DNA from: an uncultured Oscillospiraceae bacterium
Lineage (GTDB): Bacteria; Bacillota; Clostridia; Oscillospirales; Oscillospiraceae
Assembly (NCBI GenBank): GCA_944387065.1
Contig: CALXDM010000001.1
Location: 124,001 to 188,000, forward strand
DNA length: 64,000 bases
Direction of reading: 5' to 3'
Of the stretch, positions 34,050-44,703 are shown in pieces (position 1 is the first letter of the stretch; every line of letters begins with the position of its first letter). A program made the translations under genes and the position numbers. The notes beneath the pieces are model-generated. The model saw only the letters and a list, made by a program, of their open reading frames with translations, did no database searches and had not been told where the DNA came from.

Positions 34050-37000
34050 TCAGAACAGGGACAGCTGGCTGCTGTCGGGCAGATCGCCAAAGGCCCCTGC
34101 CTCCTTGAGCTGGGCCAGGTGGGTGCTGGACACCTTGGTGCACACGGCGGCAAACTCCTCGATGGATAAAAACTGCTGGCCTGCCCGGCGCTCCATGATG
34201 TCCCAGCCCACAGTCTCCCCCAGGCCGGCAATGGAGCTGAAGGGGGGGATCAGCGCCCCCCGCCCCTCGTCCACCAGGAAGTTCACCGCGTGGGAGCCCA
34301 TCACGTCCATGCTGGCAAAGTGGAAGCCCCGCAGGTAGAACTCATAGCACACCTCCAGGGTGACCAGCATGTCCTCCTCCACCTGGGTGGGGCGGTCGGC
34401 CCTGTCCTTGGCGTTGCGCTTTTGGTTGATCTCCTCCAGCTTCTGCTTGACCACCTCAATGCCCCGGCACATATACCGCTCGTCAAAGGCTTTGGCCCGG
34501 ATGGAGAAATAGGCCGCGTAGAAGGCCAGGGGCCGGTGGACCTTGAACCAGGCGATGCGGAAGGCCATCATCACATAGGCCACGGCGTGGGCCTTGGGGA
34601 AGAGGTAGGCGATCTTCTTACACGAGTCGATGTACCATTGGGGCACCCCCCGCTGGCGCATCTCCTCCTCCGCCCCATCGGGCAGCCCCCGTCCCTTGCG
34701 CACCGACTCCATCACCTTGAAAGCCCGCTTGGGCTCAAAACCCGTGGCGATGAGGTAGAGCATGATGTCGTCCCGGCAGCCGATGGCCTCGTTGACCTTG
34801 GCGGTACCCGAGGTGATCAGGTCCTTGGCGTTGCCCAGCCACACGTCGGTGCCGTGGGAAAAACCGGACAGGCGCACCAGGATGTCGAACTGATCCGGAT
34901 GGGTGTCCTCCAGCATCCCACGCACAAAGGGGGTGCCAAACTCCGGGATGGCCACCGCCCCGGTGGGGCCCAGGACGGGGTCGTCGCAAAACCCCAGCTT
35001 CTCCGAGCTGGTGAACAGGCTCATGGTGTCCGGGTCGTCCAGCGGGATGCGCTGGGGGTCCACCCCGGTCAGGTCCTGAAGCATACGGATCATGGACGGG
35101 TCGTCGTGGCCCAGCAGGTCCAGCTTGAGCAGGTTGGACTCCATGGAGTGGTATTCAAAGTGGGTGGTGATGATCTCCGAGTCCCGGTCGTCCGCCGGGT
35201 GCTGCACCGGGCAGAAGTCATAGACCTCCTTGTCCTGGGGGATGACCACCATGCCCCCGGGGTGCTGCCCGGTGGTACGCTTGACCCCGATACAGCCCTT
35301 GGCCAGGCGGAGCACCTCGGCAAAGGGCGCGTTTGCCCGTCCCACCGATTCCAAGTACTTCCTGGCATAACCGATGGCCGTCTTCTCCTTCACCGTGCCG
35401 ATGGTACCCGCCCGGAACACATGGTCCTGGCCGAACAGGGCAAAGGTGTGGCGGTGGGCGCTGGCCTGGTACTCGCCGGAGAAGTTCAGATCGATGTCGG
35501 GCACCTTGTCCCCCCCGAACCCCAGGAAGGTCTCGAAGGGGATGTGGAAGCCGTCCTTCTCGTAGTCCGACCCGCACACCGGGCACTTCTGATCGGGCAT
35601 ATCCGCGCCGCACCCATAGGGGTGGGCTGGATCCTGGGCGTAGTCAAAATCGCAGTGCTTACAGCTGGGACAGCGGTAGTGGGCAGGCAGGGAGTTGACC
35701 TCGGTGATGCCCGCCAGGAAGGCCACCAGAGACGAGCCCACCGATCCCCGGGAGCCCACCAGGTAGCCGTGCTCCAGGGAGTTTTGCACCAGTTTCTGGG
35801 CGGACATATAGATCACGTCGTAGTGGCAGCCGATGATGTCCTCCAGCTCGGTCCGGATCCGGTCGGCCACGATCTGGGGCGGGTCCTCCCCGTAAAGCTC
35901 CTTCGCTTTCCCCCACACCAGATCCCGCAGCTCTCCCTCGGAGTTCTCCAGCTTGGGGGCAAACAGCCCGTCGGGCAGGGGGCGCACGTTGCCGCACCAA
36001 TCGGCCACCAGTCTGGGGTTGTCAATCACCACCCGGCGGGCGGTCTCCTCCCCCAGGTAGGAAAACTCCTGGAGCATCTCGTCGGTGGTGCGCAGGTAGA
36101 GGGGATTGGGATCGTCCGCCCCCTCCATCTCCTTGGCCGCCAGCAGCACATGGCGGTAGATCTCGTCCTGGGGGTCCAGGAAATGGACGTCGCCGGTGGC
36201 GCACACCGGCTTGCCCAGCCGCTCCCCCAGGGCCACCACCGTGCGGTTGAAGTCTCGCAGATCCTCCTCGTCCCGGGCGATGCTGCGGCCCTCCCGTCCC
36301 GGCCGGAGCATATAGGCGTTGTTGGACAGGGGCTGGATCTCCAGGTAGTCGTACCAGGCCGCGATGCGCTCCAGCTCCCCCTCGTCCTTGCCGTCCACCA
36401 CCGCCCGGAACAGCTCCCCCCCCTCGCAGGCCGAGCCCAGGATCAGCCCCTCCCGGTTGGCGTTGATCAGGGACTTTGGCATGATGGGATAGCGGTTGAA
36501 GTGCTCCAAATGGGACAGGGAGATGAGCTTGTAGAGGTTGCGCAGCCCTGTCTGGTCCTTTGCCAGCAGGATCAGGTGATAGGCCCCCCGGCGCCCACGG
36601 CCCCCCCGCTTCATGGTGGCGGTCTTCCCGTTGAGCTGACTGAAGTCCTCCACCCCCAGCTCCTCCAGCAGGGGCAGCAGGCGGTGGAGGATGTCCCCGC
36701 ACACCTGGGCGTCGTCACAGGCCCGGTGGTGGCGGAAGGGGGGCAGCTGCAAGTGGTTGGCCACCGTGTCCAGCTTGTGGTTGTTCAGATGGGGGCACAG
36801 GTACTGGGCCAGCAGCATGGTGTCGATGTACATGGGCTGAAAGGGCCGGCCAGAGCGGCGGCAGTAGGCCCGGAGGAAGCCGGTGTCAAACTCCGCGTTG
36901 TGGGCCACCAGGGGGATGTCCCCCGCCCAGTCCAGAAACTCGTCCACCGCCTGCTCCGGCGCAGGGGCCCCTTGGAGCATCTCGTCGGTGATGCCGGTCA

Positions 37001-38201
37001 GGGAGACGGTTTTGGCGCTCAGGGGATGGCCCGGCCAGGCGAAACGGGAAAAGCGATCCACCACTGCCCCGTCCCGCATCCGCACCCCGCCGATCTCAAT
37101 GATGGCGTCGCTGCGGGCGTCCAGGCCGGTGGTCTCCAGGTCGAAGGCGATATACTCCCCCCGCAGGGGCAGCGATCCCCCGCCATGGACGGCCACCCGC
37201 TCATCCACGTCGTTCTGGTAGTAGGCCTCCACCCCATACAGCACCTTGATCTTCTCCCCCCGGCCGGAGGCGGCGTACGCCTCGGGAAAGGACTGCGCCA
37301 CCCCATGGTCGGTGATGGCGATGGCCGGGTGGCCCCATTCTATGGCCCGCTGGATGACCGCCCTGGGATCGCACAGTCCATCCATAGTGGACATCTTGGT
37401 GTGCAGGTGCAGCTCTACCCGCTTATCGTCGGCTGTGTCCTTCCTCCCCTCGGGCTTTGGCAGCTCATAGATGCCGTGGGGCTCCAGCACCAGATCGCTC
37501 TCAAAGCGGCTGAGGTTGAGCCGACCGTAGACCTGCAGATGCTGGCCCTCCCGCACCTTCTGGATAATGGGACGGGCCAGCTCCCCATCCAGGAACTGGG
37601 TGACCCGGATGGATCCGGTGTAGTCGGTCACATCAAAGCACACTACCCAGGCCCGCCGCCGGGGCAGCTCCCGGTGGTCCACATGGAACACGTCCCCCTC
37701 GATCAGCACGTTGCCCATGTCCAGCTCCAGCCCGCCGATGGGGCTTGGCTTGCGCTTCCCGCTGATCTTCCCGTAGATCTGCCGGGCTCTCTTGCCCCCG
37801 CCCGGCCCGGCGGGCGGAGTGTCCCTCATGAGCTTGCGGCGCACGGCCTCCATCTGGGTGGCCAGGTCCGGCTGCGCCCCCTGGGCCGCTGCCGCTGGCG
37901 GCCTGTCCGGGGCGGGGGCAGCCTCAGGGGCCGGCGCCTCCGCTGCCCCCTGCCCGTCCTCCGCCGGCGAAAGCACCTGGATCTCCGCCTCTCCCAGGGC
38001 GAAGGCGGCCATCAGCGCCTGCCGAGCCCCCTCCAGCGCCTGGGGCGGGACCGACGGACCAAACAGGCGCACCTGCATCCTCCGGCTGGCCTTTTGCACC
38101 AACACCTGGGCGGGGTATTCCCCCAGGACGGGCAGCACCCCATCGGGAAAGGCGCAGCGGCGGAAGGTCTGTTGAAATGTCGGCATACCAAGGCTTCCCA
38201 T
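34050..38201 (-). CDS. polC: DNA polymerase III alpha subunit, PolC type
   Basis: Replicative polymerase of low-GC Gram-positive lineages with built-in 3'-5' exonuclease. About 1383 residues. The order is: N-terminal and OB-fold region to about 265; PHP domain (VELHLHTKMSTMDGL, then AIAITDHG); inserted DEDD exonuclease (AFDLETTGLDARS, HNAEFDTGFL, HHRACDDAQV); second PHP part; palm with PDIDLNFSGEYQ; and C-terminal helix-hairpin-helix region. A GTG at 38222 overlaps the ispG stop as GTGA, and an ATG at 38201 has GGAG and AAGGGG nearby; the ATG is used. The organisation matches Firmicute PolC throughout. No break was found. Confidence 0.97.
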   Translation of the reverse strand: MGSLGMPTFQQTFRRCAFPDGVLPVLGEYPAQVLVQKASRRMQVRLFGPSVPPQALEGARQALMAAFALGEAEIQVLSPAEDGQGAAEAPAPEAAPAPDRPPAAAAQGAQPDLATQMEAVRRKLMRDTPPAGPGGGKRARQIYGKISGKRKPSPIGGLELDMGNVLIEGDVFHVDHRELPRRRAWVVCFDVTDYTGSIRVTQFLDGELARPIIQKVREGQHLQVYGRLNLSRFESDLVLEPHGIYELPKPEGRKDTADDKRVELHLHTKMSTMDGLCDPRAVIQRAIEWGHPAIAITDHGVAQSFPEAYAASGRGEKIKVLYGVEAYYQNDVDERVAVHGGGSLPLRGEYIAFDLETTGLDARSDAIIEIGGVRMRDGAVVDRFSRFAWPGHPLSAKTVSLTGITDEMLQGAPAPEQAVDEFLDWAGDIPLVAHNAEFDTGFLRAYCRRSGRPFQPMYIDTMLLAQYLCPHLNNHKLDTVANHLQLPPFRHHRACDDAQVCGDILHRLLPLLEELGVEDFSQLNGKTATMKRGGRGRRGAYHLILLAKDQTGLRNLYKLISLSHLEHFNRYPIMPKSLINANREGLILGSACEGGELFRAVVDGKDEGELERIAAWYDYLEIQPLSNNAYMLRPGREGRSIARDEEDLRDFNRTVVALGERLGKPVCATGDVHFLDPQDEIYRHVLLAAKEMEGADDPNPLYLRTTDEMLQEFSYLGEETARRVVIDNPRLVADWCGNVRPLPDGLFAPKLENSEGELRDLVWGKAKELYGEDPPQIVADRIRTELEDIIGCHYDVIYMSAQKLVQNSLEHGYLVGSRGSVGSSLVAFLAGITEVNSLPAHYRCPSCKHCDFDYAQDPAHPYGCGADMPDQKCPVCGSDYEKDGFHIPFETFLGFGGDKVPDIDLNFSGEYQASAHRHTFALFGQDHVFRAGTIGTVKEKTAIGYARKYLESVGRANAPFAEVLRLAKGCIGVKRTTGQHPGGMVVIPQDKEVYDFCPVQHPADDRDSEIITTHFEYHSMESNLLKLDLLGHDDPSMIRMLQDLTGVDPQRIPLDDPDTMSLFTSSEKLGFCDDPVLGPTGAVAIPEFGTPFVRGMLEDTHPDQFDILVRLSGFSHGTDVWLGNAKDLITSGTAKVNEAIGCRDDIMLYLIATGFEPKRAFKVMESVRKGRGLPDGAEEEMRQRGVPQWYIDSCKKIAYLFPKAHAVAYVMMAFRIAWFKVHRPLAFYAAYFSIRAKAFDERYMCRGIEVVKQKLEEINQKRNAKDRADRPTQVEEDMLVTLEVCYEFYLRGFHFASMDVMGSHAVNFLVDEGRGALIPPFSSIAGLGETVGWDIMERRAGQQFLSIEEFAAVCTKVSSTHLAQLKEAGAFGDLPDSSQLSLF

Positions 38202-38218
38202 GGCTCCATCGCCCCTTG

Positions 38219-39256
38219 TCACAAGGTATCTATCAGTTTTTTCAGCGCGGGGATCAGCTGATCCTCAGGCACCTTGCCCACGATCTTCCCCCGCTGGAAC
38301 AGCACTCCTTCCCCCCGGCCGCCGGCGATGCCCACGTCGGCGTGGCTGGCCTCTCCAGGGCCGTTGACCACACAGCCCATCACCGCCACGGTGATGGGCT
38401 TGTCCACTTCCTCCAGCAGCCGCTCCACCTGTCGGGCCAGTGGGATCAGGTCGATCTGGGTGCGCCCGCAGGTGGGGCAGGCGATCAGCTCCGGCCCGTC
38501 CCGGCGCAGGCCCACAGCCCGGAGGATCTGCTTGGCCGCGTCGATCTCCTCCACCGGGTCGGCAGTGAGGGTCACCCGGAAGGTATCCCCAATGCCCAGG
38601 GCCAGCAGTCCCCCGATGCCCACCGCCGACTTGAGCACTCCTGTCGGCGGGGTGCCCGCCTCGGTCACCCCCAGGTGCAGCGGGTAGTCGCACCGCTGGG
38701 CCATCAGCTGATAGGCACGCATGGTGACAGGCACACTGGAGGATTTCAGCGAGATGCAGATGTCGTGGAAGCCATACTGCTCCAGCAGCGCGGCGTGGCC
38801 CAGGGCGCTGTCCACCAGCGCCTCTGGGGTGGGCCCGCCGTACTTGGCCAACAGCGGCTTTTCCAGCGAGCCGCCGTTGACCCCGATGCGGATGGGGATC
38901 CCCCGCTCCCGGCAGGCGTCCGCCACCGCCTTCACCCGTTCCGGCGCGCCGATGTTGCCCGGGTTGATACGGATCTTGTCCACCCCCTGGCGCACCGCCT
39001 CCAGGGCCAGGCGGTAGTCAAAGTGGATGTCCGCCACCAGCGGCAGGGGGCTGTGGGCCTTGAGCGGGCCGATGGCCTGGGCCGCCGCCTGGTCTGGCAC
39101 CGCCACCCGCACGATCTGGCACCCCGCCGTGGCCAGCGCCCGGATCTGGTTCAGGGTGGCGGCTACGTCATGGGTGGGGGTGTTGGTCATGGACTGGATG
39201 GACACCGGCGCGCCGCCGCCCACCGCCACCGACCCAACCCGGATCTGTCTGCTCAT
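38219..39256 (-). CDS. ispG: 4-hydroxy-3-methylbut-2-enyl diphosphate synthase (ferredoxin/flavodoxin)
   Basis: Fe-S enzyme of the MEP isoprenoid pathway, converting MEcPP to HMBPP. The 345-residue protein has the N-terminal barrel starting VGSVAVGGGAPVSIQSMTNT. The cluster ligands are in CPTCGRTQID and in GCVVNGPGEA near the C-terminus. The ATG at 39256 follows GGAGGGGGAGG. It overlaps the end of rseP's reading frame neighbourhood by a few codons' distance (14 bp gap) and runs into polC. dxr, two genes upstream, gives the first dedicated MEP step. Confidence 0.97.
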   Translation of the reverse strand: MSRQIRVGSVAVGGGAPVSIQSMTNTPTHDVAATLNQIRALATAGCQIVRVAVPDQAAAQAIGPLKAHSPLPLVADIHFDYRLALEAVRQGVDKIRINPGNIGAPERVKAVADACRERGIPIRIGVNGGSLEKPLLAKYGGPTPEALVDSALGHAALLEQYGFHDICISLKSSSVPVTMRAYQLMAQRCDYPLHLGVTEAGTPPTGVLKSAVGIGGLLALGIGDTFRVTLTADPVEEIDAAKQILRAVGLRRDGPELIACPTCGRTQIDLIPLARQVERLLEEVDKPITVAVMGCVVNGPGEASHADVGIAGGRGEGVLFQRGKIVGKVPEDQLIPALKKLIDTL

Positions 39257-39270
39257 ATCCTCCCCCTCCC

Positions 39271-40341
39271 TCAGGCAAAGATCTTCCACACATCGTGGAA
39301 GGCCACCGCCGCCATCAGCGCCAGCAGCAGCACGAAGGCCGCCCCGTGGACATAGCCCTCATAGCGCTCTGGGATCCTGCGGCGGGAGACCAGGTAGATC
39401 AGGCCGTTGAGCAGGATGAAGAAGATCCGTCCCCCGTCCAGGGCGGGGATGGGCAGCAGGTTCATCACCGCCAGGTTCACCGCGATCAGGGCCATGAAGT
39501 AGAACACGTTCAGCACCCCGTCCACCCAGCTGGCCGACTGGGCGCCCATCTCGGACACCACGTCCACGATGCCGATGACGCCGGACATCTGGTCCACTCC
39601 CACCCGGCCGGTCACCAGGTCGCCCAGGCTGATCCACACCGTGCGCACAAAGTCCACCGTGATCAAAAAGCCCTCCCGGAGCTTGCCCAGCACGCCCAGC
39701 TCCTGGACCTGGCCGAAGATCAGGCCAAAGCCCACATTGGTCTGGCCCTCGTACTCATACTCATACCGGCCCATGGGCAGGTCCTCCAGCGACAGCCGCT
39801 GCCCGTCTCGCTCCACCACCAGGTCGATGCCCTGGCCATCGTTGCGCGCCAGGTAGGTCAGCACGTCGTTATACACCCAGATGCCGTGGCCGTCCACGCT
39901 GACGATCCGGTCCCCTACCATCAGGCCGTCCTCCCCCTCCACGGCAAAGCCAGGGGCAAAGTCGGTGATCACCGGCTCCCGCACCGCGCTCACCCCGGAG
40001 TAGAGCAGCAGCACAATGACCAGCCCCATCAGGAAGTTCATGAACGAGCCGGCGCACAGGATGATGATCCGCTTCCAGGCCGCCTGCTGGGAGAAGGCTC
40101 GGGGATCCCCCGTGTCCTCATCCTCCCCCTCCATGGCGCAGAAGCCGCCAATGGGGAAGGCCCGCAGGGAGTACTGGGTCTCCCCCCGCTGCCTAGACCA
40201 CAGCACGGGGCCCATGCCAATGGCAAACTCGTTGACCTTTACCTGAAATAGCTTGGCCGTCAAAAAGTGGCCAAACTCGTGGATGGCGATCATCACGCCG
40301 AACAGGAGAATCACCAGCAGGATATACAGGATACGCTCCAA
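39271..40341 (-). CDS. rseP: Site-2 protease RseP/RasP
   Basis: Intramembrane zinc metalloprotease that cleaves membrane-bound anti-sigma factors and signal peptide remnants. The 356-residue protein has HEFGH at residues 21-25 in the first membrane helix, a PDZ domain around 115-200, and the third zinc ligand in PALDGGRIFF near 300. Translation appears to start at TTG 40341, with GAGGTGA about 9 nt upstream, because no ATG precedes HEFGH at a suitable distance. It sits between dxr and ispG as in many Firmicutes. Confidence 0.95.
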   Translation of the reverse strand: MERILYILLVILLFGVMIAIHEFGHFLTAKLFQVKVNEFAIGMGPVLWSRQRGETQYSLRAFPIGGFCAMEGEDEDTGDPRAFSQQAAWKRIIILCAGSFMNFLMGLVIVLLLYSGVSAVREPVITDFAPGFAVEGEDGLMVGDRIVSVDGHGIWVYNDVLTYLARNDGQGIDLVVERDGQRLSLEDLPMGRYEYEYEGQTNVGFGLIFGQVQELGVLGKLREGFLITVDFVRTVWISLGDLVTGRVGVDQMSGVIGIVDVVSEMGAQSASWVDGVLNVFYFMALIAVNLAVMNLLPIPALDGGRIFFILLNGLIYLVSRRRIPERYEGYVHGAAFVLLLALMAAVAFHDVWKIFA

Positions 40342-40348
40342 CCGTCCG

Positions 40349-41500
40349 TCACCTCATCCTTTCCTTGACTGCGCACCGGGCCGCCCGGTCCGCCTCGAAA
40401 ATCTCATCCAGGCCGCAGCCGTCCGCCTTGGCCTCCACCCGGTCCAGCGCCTGGGCCACCAGCCGGGGAATGTCCAGAAACCCGATCCTGCCCTCCAGAA
40501 ACAGCGCCACGGCCGCCTCGTTTGCCCCGTTGAGCACGGCGGTGGCCGTCCCCCCACGACCGGCACACTCCAGCGCCAGGGCCAGGCAGGGGAAGGCCTC
40601 CAGGTCGGGGGGCTGGAAGGTCAGCGGCGGGCAGGCCAGCAAGTCCAGCGCCTGGGCCGGCCCGGGCGTGCGCTCCGGCCAGGTCAGGGCGTACTGGATG
40701 GGCAGGCGCATGTCCGCCGTCCCCAGCTGGGCCAGCACCGCCCCATCCACAAACTCCACCAGGGCGTGGACGATGCTCTGCCGGTGGATCACCACCTGGA
40801 TGCGCTCAGGGGGCATGGCGTACAGGCGCATGGCCTCGATCACCTCCAGGCCCTTGTTCATCAGCGTGGCCGAGTCGACGGTGATCTTCGCCCCCATGGA
40901 CCAGTTGGGGTGGCGCAGGGCCTGCTCCCGGGTGACCTGGGCCAGCTCTGCCCGGGTCCTGCCGAAAAAGGGCCCGCCGGAGGCGGTGAGGATCAGCCGC
41001 TCCACCTGCCCCCGGTCCCGGCAGCCCTGCAAGCATTGGAAGATGGCCGAGTGCTCCGAGTCCACCGGCACGATCTCCGCCCCCGTCTGCACCGCCCGGG
41101 CCATCACCAGCTCCCCGGCGCACACCAGCGCCTCCTTGTTGGCCAGGGCCACCCGCTTGCCCGCCTCCACCGCCGCCAAGGTGGGTTTCAACCCTGCCAC
41201 CCCCACAATGGCGGCCACCACCGTGTCCGCCCCTTCCAGGCTGGCCGCCTCCAGCAGGGCCTGCTCCCCTCCGGCCACCCGGATGGGGGTATCTGCCAGG
41301 CGCAGGCGCAGCTGTGCCGCCGCCCCCTCGTCCGCCGCGGCCACCAGCTGGGGCCGGAACCTGCGGGCCTGCTGCTCGGCCAGCTCCACGCTGCCCCGCA
41401 GGGCCAGGGCGGCCACCCGATGCCCACAGGCCTCGGCCACCTCCAGGGCCTGCCGGCCGATGGAGCCGGTGCAGCCCAGTACCGAAATCGTTCGCTTCAT
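40349..41500 (-). CDS. dxr: 1-deoxy-D-xylulose-5-phosphate reductoisomerase
   Basis: Converts DXP to MEP with NADPH and a divalent metal, the first committed MEP-pathway step. The 383-residue protein has the nucleotide loop VLGCTGSIGRQALEV, catalytic VPVDSEHSAIFQ with metal ligands, LTASGGPFFG, and HPNWSMGAKITVDSATLMNK. The ATG at 41500 follows GAGGAATC. It lies 10 bp after cdsA and 7 bp before rseP. Confidence 0.98.
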   Translation of the reverse strand: MKRTISVLGCTGSIGRQALEVAEACGHRVAALALRGSVELAEQQARRFRPQLVAAADEGAAAQLRLRLADTPIRVAGGEQALLEAASLEGADTVVAAIVGVAGLKPTLAAVEAGKRVALANKEALVCAGELVMARAVQTGAEIVPVDSEHSAIFQCLQGCRDRGQVERLILTASGGPFFGRTRAELAQVTREQALRHPNWSMGAKITVDSATLMNKGLEVIEAMRLYAMPPERIQVVIHRQSIVHALVEFVDGAVLAQLGTADMRLPIQYALTWPERTPGPAQALDLLACPPLTFQPPDLEAFPCLALALECAGRGGTATAVLNGANEAAVALFLEGRIGFLDIPRLVAQALDRVEAKADGCGLDEIFEADRAARCAVKERMR

Positions 41501-41510
41501 GTTGGATTCC

Positions 41511-42335
41511 TCAAAACACGGGCAGGCGCAAGATCAAAAACAACACCACCGGCCCGCAGAATATCATGCTGTCAAATCGGTCCAGCATCCCGCCGTGCCC
41601 CGGCAGGAGGTGGCCGTAGTCCTTCACCCCGTACTGCCGTTTGATGAAGGAAAAGGCCAGGTCACCCAGCTCGGTGGCCAGGGCCCCGAACAGGCCGCAC
41701 AGGGCCAGGGAGAGGTAGTTGACCCCCTGGTCGCTGACCGCGCTGATCACCGCCCCGTACCCCAGGGAAAAGGCCAGCCCGGTGAGGAAGCCCCCCAGGT
41801 AGCCCTCCAGGCTCTTGTTGGGGCTGACCCGGGTGACCCCCCGGTGCCGGCCCAGGAACACGCCTGCAAAGTAGGCCCCCGCGTCGGTGACGAAGGCCAG
41901 CAGCACCGCCAGCAGCACCAGGTACTCCCCCTGGTCCATGCACTTCAGCGCCACCAGGGCGGACAGACCCATGGGGACCATCACCCCGGCAAACAGGGTG
42001 AGCAGCACCTGAAAAAAGCCGATGGGCACCCCGCCCTCATCATAGGCCCGGATGGCGCACCAGAAGGAGACGGCCATCACCCCGAAGGCGCACACCCCCG
42101 CCGCCGGCGCCCACACCCCCGCCCAGCAGCACAGGGGCAGGGCGGCGGCGGACAGGATGCTCGCGGCCTGCATGGGGGGGCTCACCCGCCGCTCACCCGC
42201 CGCCCGCAGCAGCTCAAAGGCGGCCACGGCGGAGATGAACATCACCACCCCCGTCCACGCAATGGGAGGCAGCAGCAGCATGATGACCAGCAGGATGGGC
42301 ACAAAGATCACGGCCACCAGGATTCGTTGGCCCAC
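41511..42335 (-). CDS. cdsA: Phosphatidate cytidylyltransferase
   Basis: Makes CDP-diacylglycerol from phosphatidate and CTP for phospholipid synthesis. The 274-residue protein is mostly hydrophobic (about eight membrane helices), with the family signature near the C-terminus in KDYGHLLPGHGGMLDRFDS. A GTG at 42335 has GGAGG 8 nt upstream, inside the end of uppS, and gives the usual N-terminus (GQRILVAVIFVP). The upstream in-frame extension is a shadow of uppS. Confidence 0.95.
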   Translation of the reverse strand: MGQRILVAVIFVPILLVIMLLLPPIAWTGVVMFISAVAAFELLRAAGERRVSPPMQAASILSAAALPLCCWAGVWAPAAGVCAFGVMAVSFWCAIRAYDEGGVPIGFFQVLLTLFAGVMVPMGLSALVALKCMDQGEYLVLLAVLLAFVTDAGAYFAGVFLGRHRGVTRVSPNKSLEGYLGGFLTGLAFSLGYGAVISAVSDQGVNYLSLALCGLFGALATELGDLAFSFIKRQYGVKDYGHLLPGHGGMLDRFDSMIFCGPVVLFLILRLPVF

Positions 42336-42336
42336 G

Positions 42337-43089
<753 letters not shown>

Positions 43090-43178
43090 AGCCACCCACC
43101 CCAACTCCATTGTAAGTCAAGGACGCCCCAAACAGAACCGGGCCCATCCCCCCTGCCCTACCTGGGCGAGCAAGGGAA

Positions 43179-43208
43179 CACCTGCGGGGCGCGGCCGCTC
43201 CGCAGGTG
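43179..43208 (-). terminator. Hairpin between frr and uppS
   Basis: Perfect 9-bp stem (43179-43187 with 43200-43208), 12-nt GC-rich loop, no T tract. It may be a processing or pausing site rather than a terminator. Confidence 0.35.
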
Positions 43209-43238
43209 CTGCCCACGCCCAGACCGGGCCCGCCGGCG

Positions 43239-43793
43239 TCAGACCTCCATCAGCTCCTTCTCCTTCTCCGCCGTCAGCTCGTCGATCTCCTTGCAGTGCT
43301 TATCGGTGATCTTCTGCATCTCCTGCTCGTAGTCCTTGAACTGGTCCTCCGTGATCTCCGCCTTCTTCCTGCGCTCCTTCAGCGCCTCCATAGCGTCCCG
43401 CCGGATGTTGCGGATGGCCACCTTGCCGTTCTCCCCATACTTGCGCACCTGCTTGGTCAGCTCCATTCGCCGCTCCTGGGTCGGCTGGGGAAAGCTCAGG
43501 CGGATGACCCGTCCGTCGTTCTGGGGGTTGATGCCCAGATCCGAGCTCTGAATGGCCCGCTCGATCTCCTTCAGGCTGGAGGCGTCCCAGGGCTGGATGA
43601 CCAGGGTACGGGGATCAGGAGTGGAGATGCTTGCCACCTGCTGGATGGGGGCGGGCGCGCCGTAGTACTCCACCTGGATCCGGTCCAGCACGCCGGCGTT
43701 GGCCCGTCCCGCCCGGACGGTGGCAAACTCCTTCTTGACCACCTCAATGGTCTTTTTCATCTTTTCATCAAACGGTTTGCACAGTTCAGTCAT
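43239..43793 (-). CDS. frr: Ribosome recycling factor
   Basis: Splits the post-termination ribosome with EF-G. The 184-residue protein matches the family length. Conserved motifs are VRAGRANAGVLDRIQVEYYG near residues 26-45, IQPWDASSLKEIERAI near 84, and the C-terminal helix with DKHCKEIDELTAEKEKELMEV. The ATG at 43793 follows GGAGGAAAGG. It lies 13 bp after pyrH. Confidence 0.98.
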   Translation of the reverse strand: MTELCKPFDEKMKKTIEVVKKEFATVRAGRANAGVLDRIQVEYYGAPAPIQQVASISTPDPRTLVIQPWDASSLKEIERAIQSSDLGINPQNDGRVIRLSFPQPTQERRMELTKQVRKYGENGKVAIRNIRRDAMEALKERRKKAEITEDQFKDYEQEMQKITDKHCKEIDELTAEKEKELMEV

Positions 43794-43806
43794 GGTCCTT
43801 TCCTCC

Positions 43807-44532
43807 TCATTCCTTTACAATGGTGCCGATCCGCTCGCCATGTACCACCCGGAGGATATTCTCCGGATCCTTCAGCCCAAAGAGGATCACCGGGATCTTA
43901 TTGTCCATGGACAGGGAGGTGGCCGTGGAGTCCATCACCTGCAGGTGCTGGGCCAGGATGTCCTCATAGCGGATGGTGTCATACTTCACCGCGCTGGGAT
44001 CCAGATTGGGGTCGGCGCTGTACACCCCGTCCACATTCTTGGCCAGCAGGATGGCGTCCGCGTCGATCTCTGCGGCCCGGAGCACCGCGGCGGTGTCCGT
44101 GGAAAAGAAGGGGTTGCCGGTTCCGCACCCGAAGATGACCACCCTCCCCTTCTCCAAGTGCCGAATGGCCCGGGAGCGGATGTACGGTTCGGCAATGGCG
44201 CGCATCTCGATGGCCGTCTGCACCCGCACGTCCACCCCCTTGCGCTCCAGGGTGTCGGCCAGGGCCAGGCAGTTGATCACTGTGGCCAGCATCCCCATGT
44301 GGTCGGCCCGGGTGCGCTCCCGCATCCCCTCGCCGTCCTTCAGGCCCCGCCAGAAGTTGCCGCCCCCCACCACGATGCCCACCTGAACGCCCTCCTGGAC
44401 GCATTGGGCAATCACGTCGCACACGCTCTGGATCACCTGGAAGTCCAGGCCCCGGCCCGCGTCCCCCGCCAGGGCCTCCCCACTGACCTTCAGCAGGATC
44501 CGACTGTATCTCAATCCGGACATGGCGCGCAT
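43807..44532 (-). CDS. pyrH: UMP kinase
   Basis: Phosphorylates UMP to UDP; hexameric amino-acid-kinase-fold enzyme. The 241-residue protein has [13 protein letters not shown] near the N-terminus, [10 protein letters not shown] near 53-62, [16 protein letters not shown] near 130-145, and [11 protein letters not shown]. ATGs at 44532 and 44523 are both possible: AGGAGG is 3 nt from the first and 12 nt from the second. It is normally downstream of tsf; here it faces away from rpsB-tsf. Confidence 0.97.
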   Translation of the reverse strand: MRAMSGLRYSRILLKVSGEALAGDAGRGLDFQVIQSVCDVIAQCVQEGVQVGIVVGGGNFWRGLKDGEGMRERTRADHMGMLATVINCLALADTLERKGVDVRVQTAIEMRAIAEPYIRSRAIRHLEKGRVVIFGCGTGNPFFSTDTAAVLRAAEIDADAILLAKNVDGVYSADPNLDPSAVKYDTIRYEDILAQHLQVMDSTATSLSMDNKIPVILFGLKDPENILRVVHGERIGTIVKE

Positions 44533-44640
44533 CAGCCTCCTTGTCATTTGATTGTGCCGTTCGGTTCATTCTAATACATTTTCCCCTTCTTGCATAGAGG
44601 GCAAAATATTTTTTTGCAAATTCCACCGTCCAGCCGCCCT

Positions 44641-44672
44641 GTCATAGCCCCCCGCGCCGCCGGCATAGGCTT
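44641..44672 (+). promoter_or_regulatory. Candidate sigma-E-type promoter of ymxH
   Basis: GTCATA (44641-44646) and CATAGGCTT (44664-44672) resemble the mother-cell sigma-E boxes, 17 bp apart. The match is partial; it is listed because the gene downstream belongs to a sporulation family. Confidence 0.3.
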
Positions 44673-44703
44673 GTGGTATCAGGCAGAGCGCAAAGGAGGC
44701 GGT

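Noticed and set aside
34290..38261. 1323-codon open frame on the plus strand
   Set aside because: Complete antisense shadow of polC; no domain is recognisable and no ribosome-binding site precedes it.
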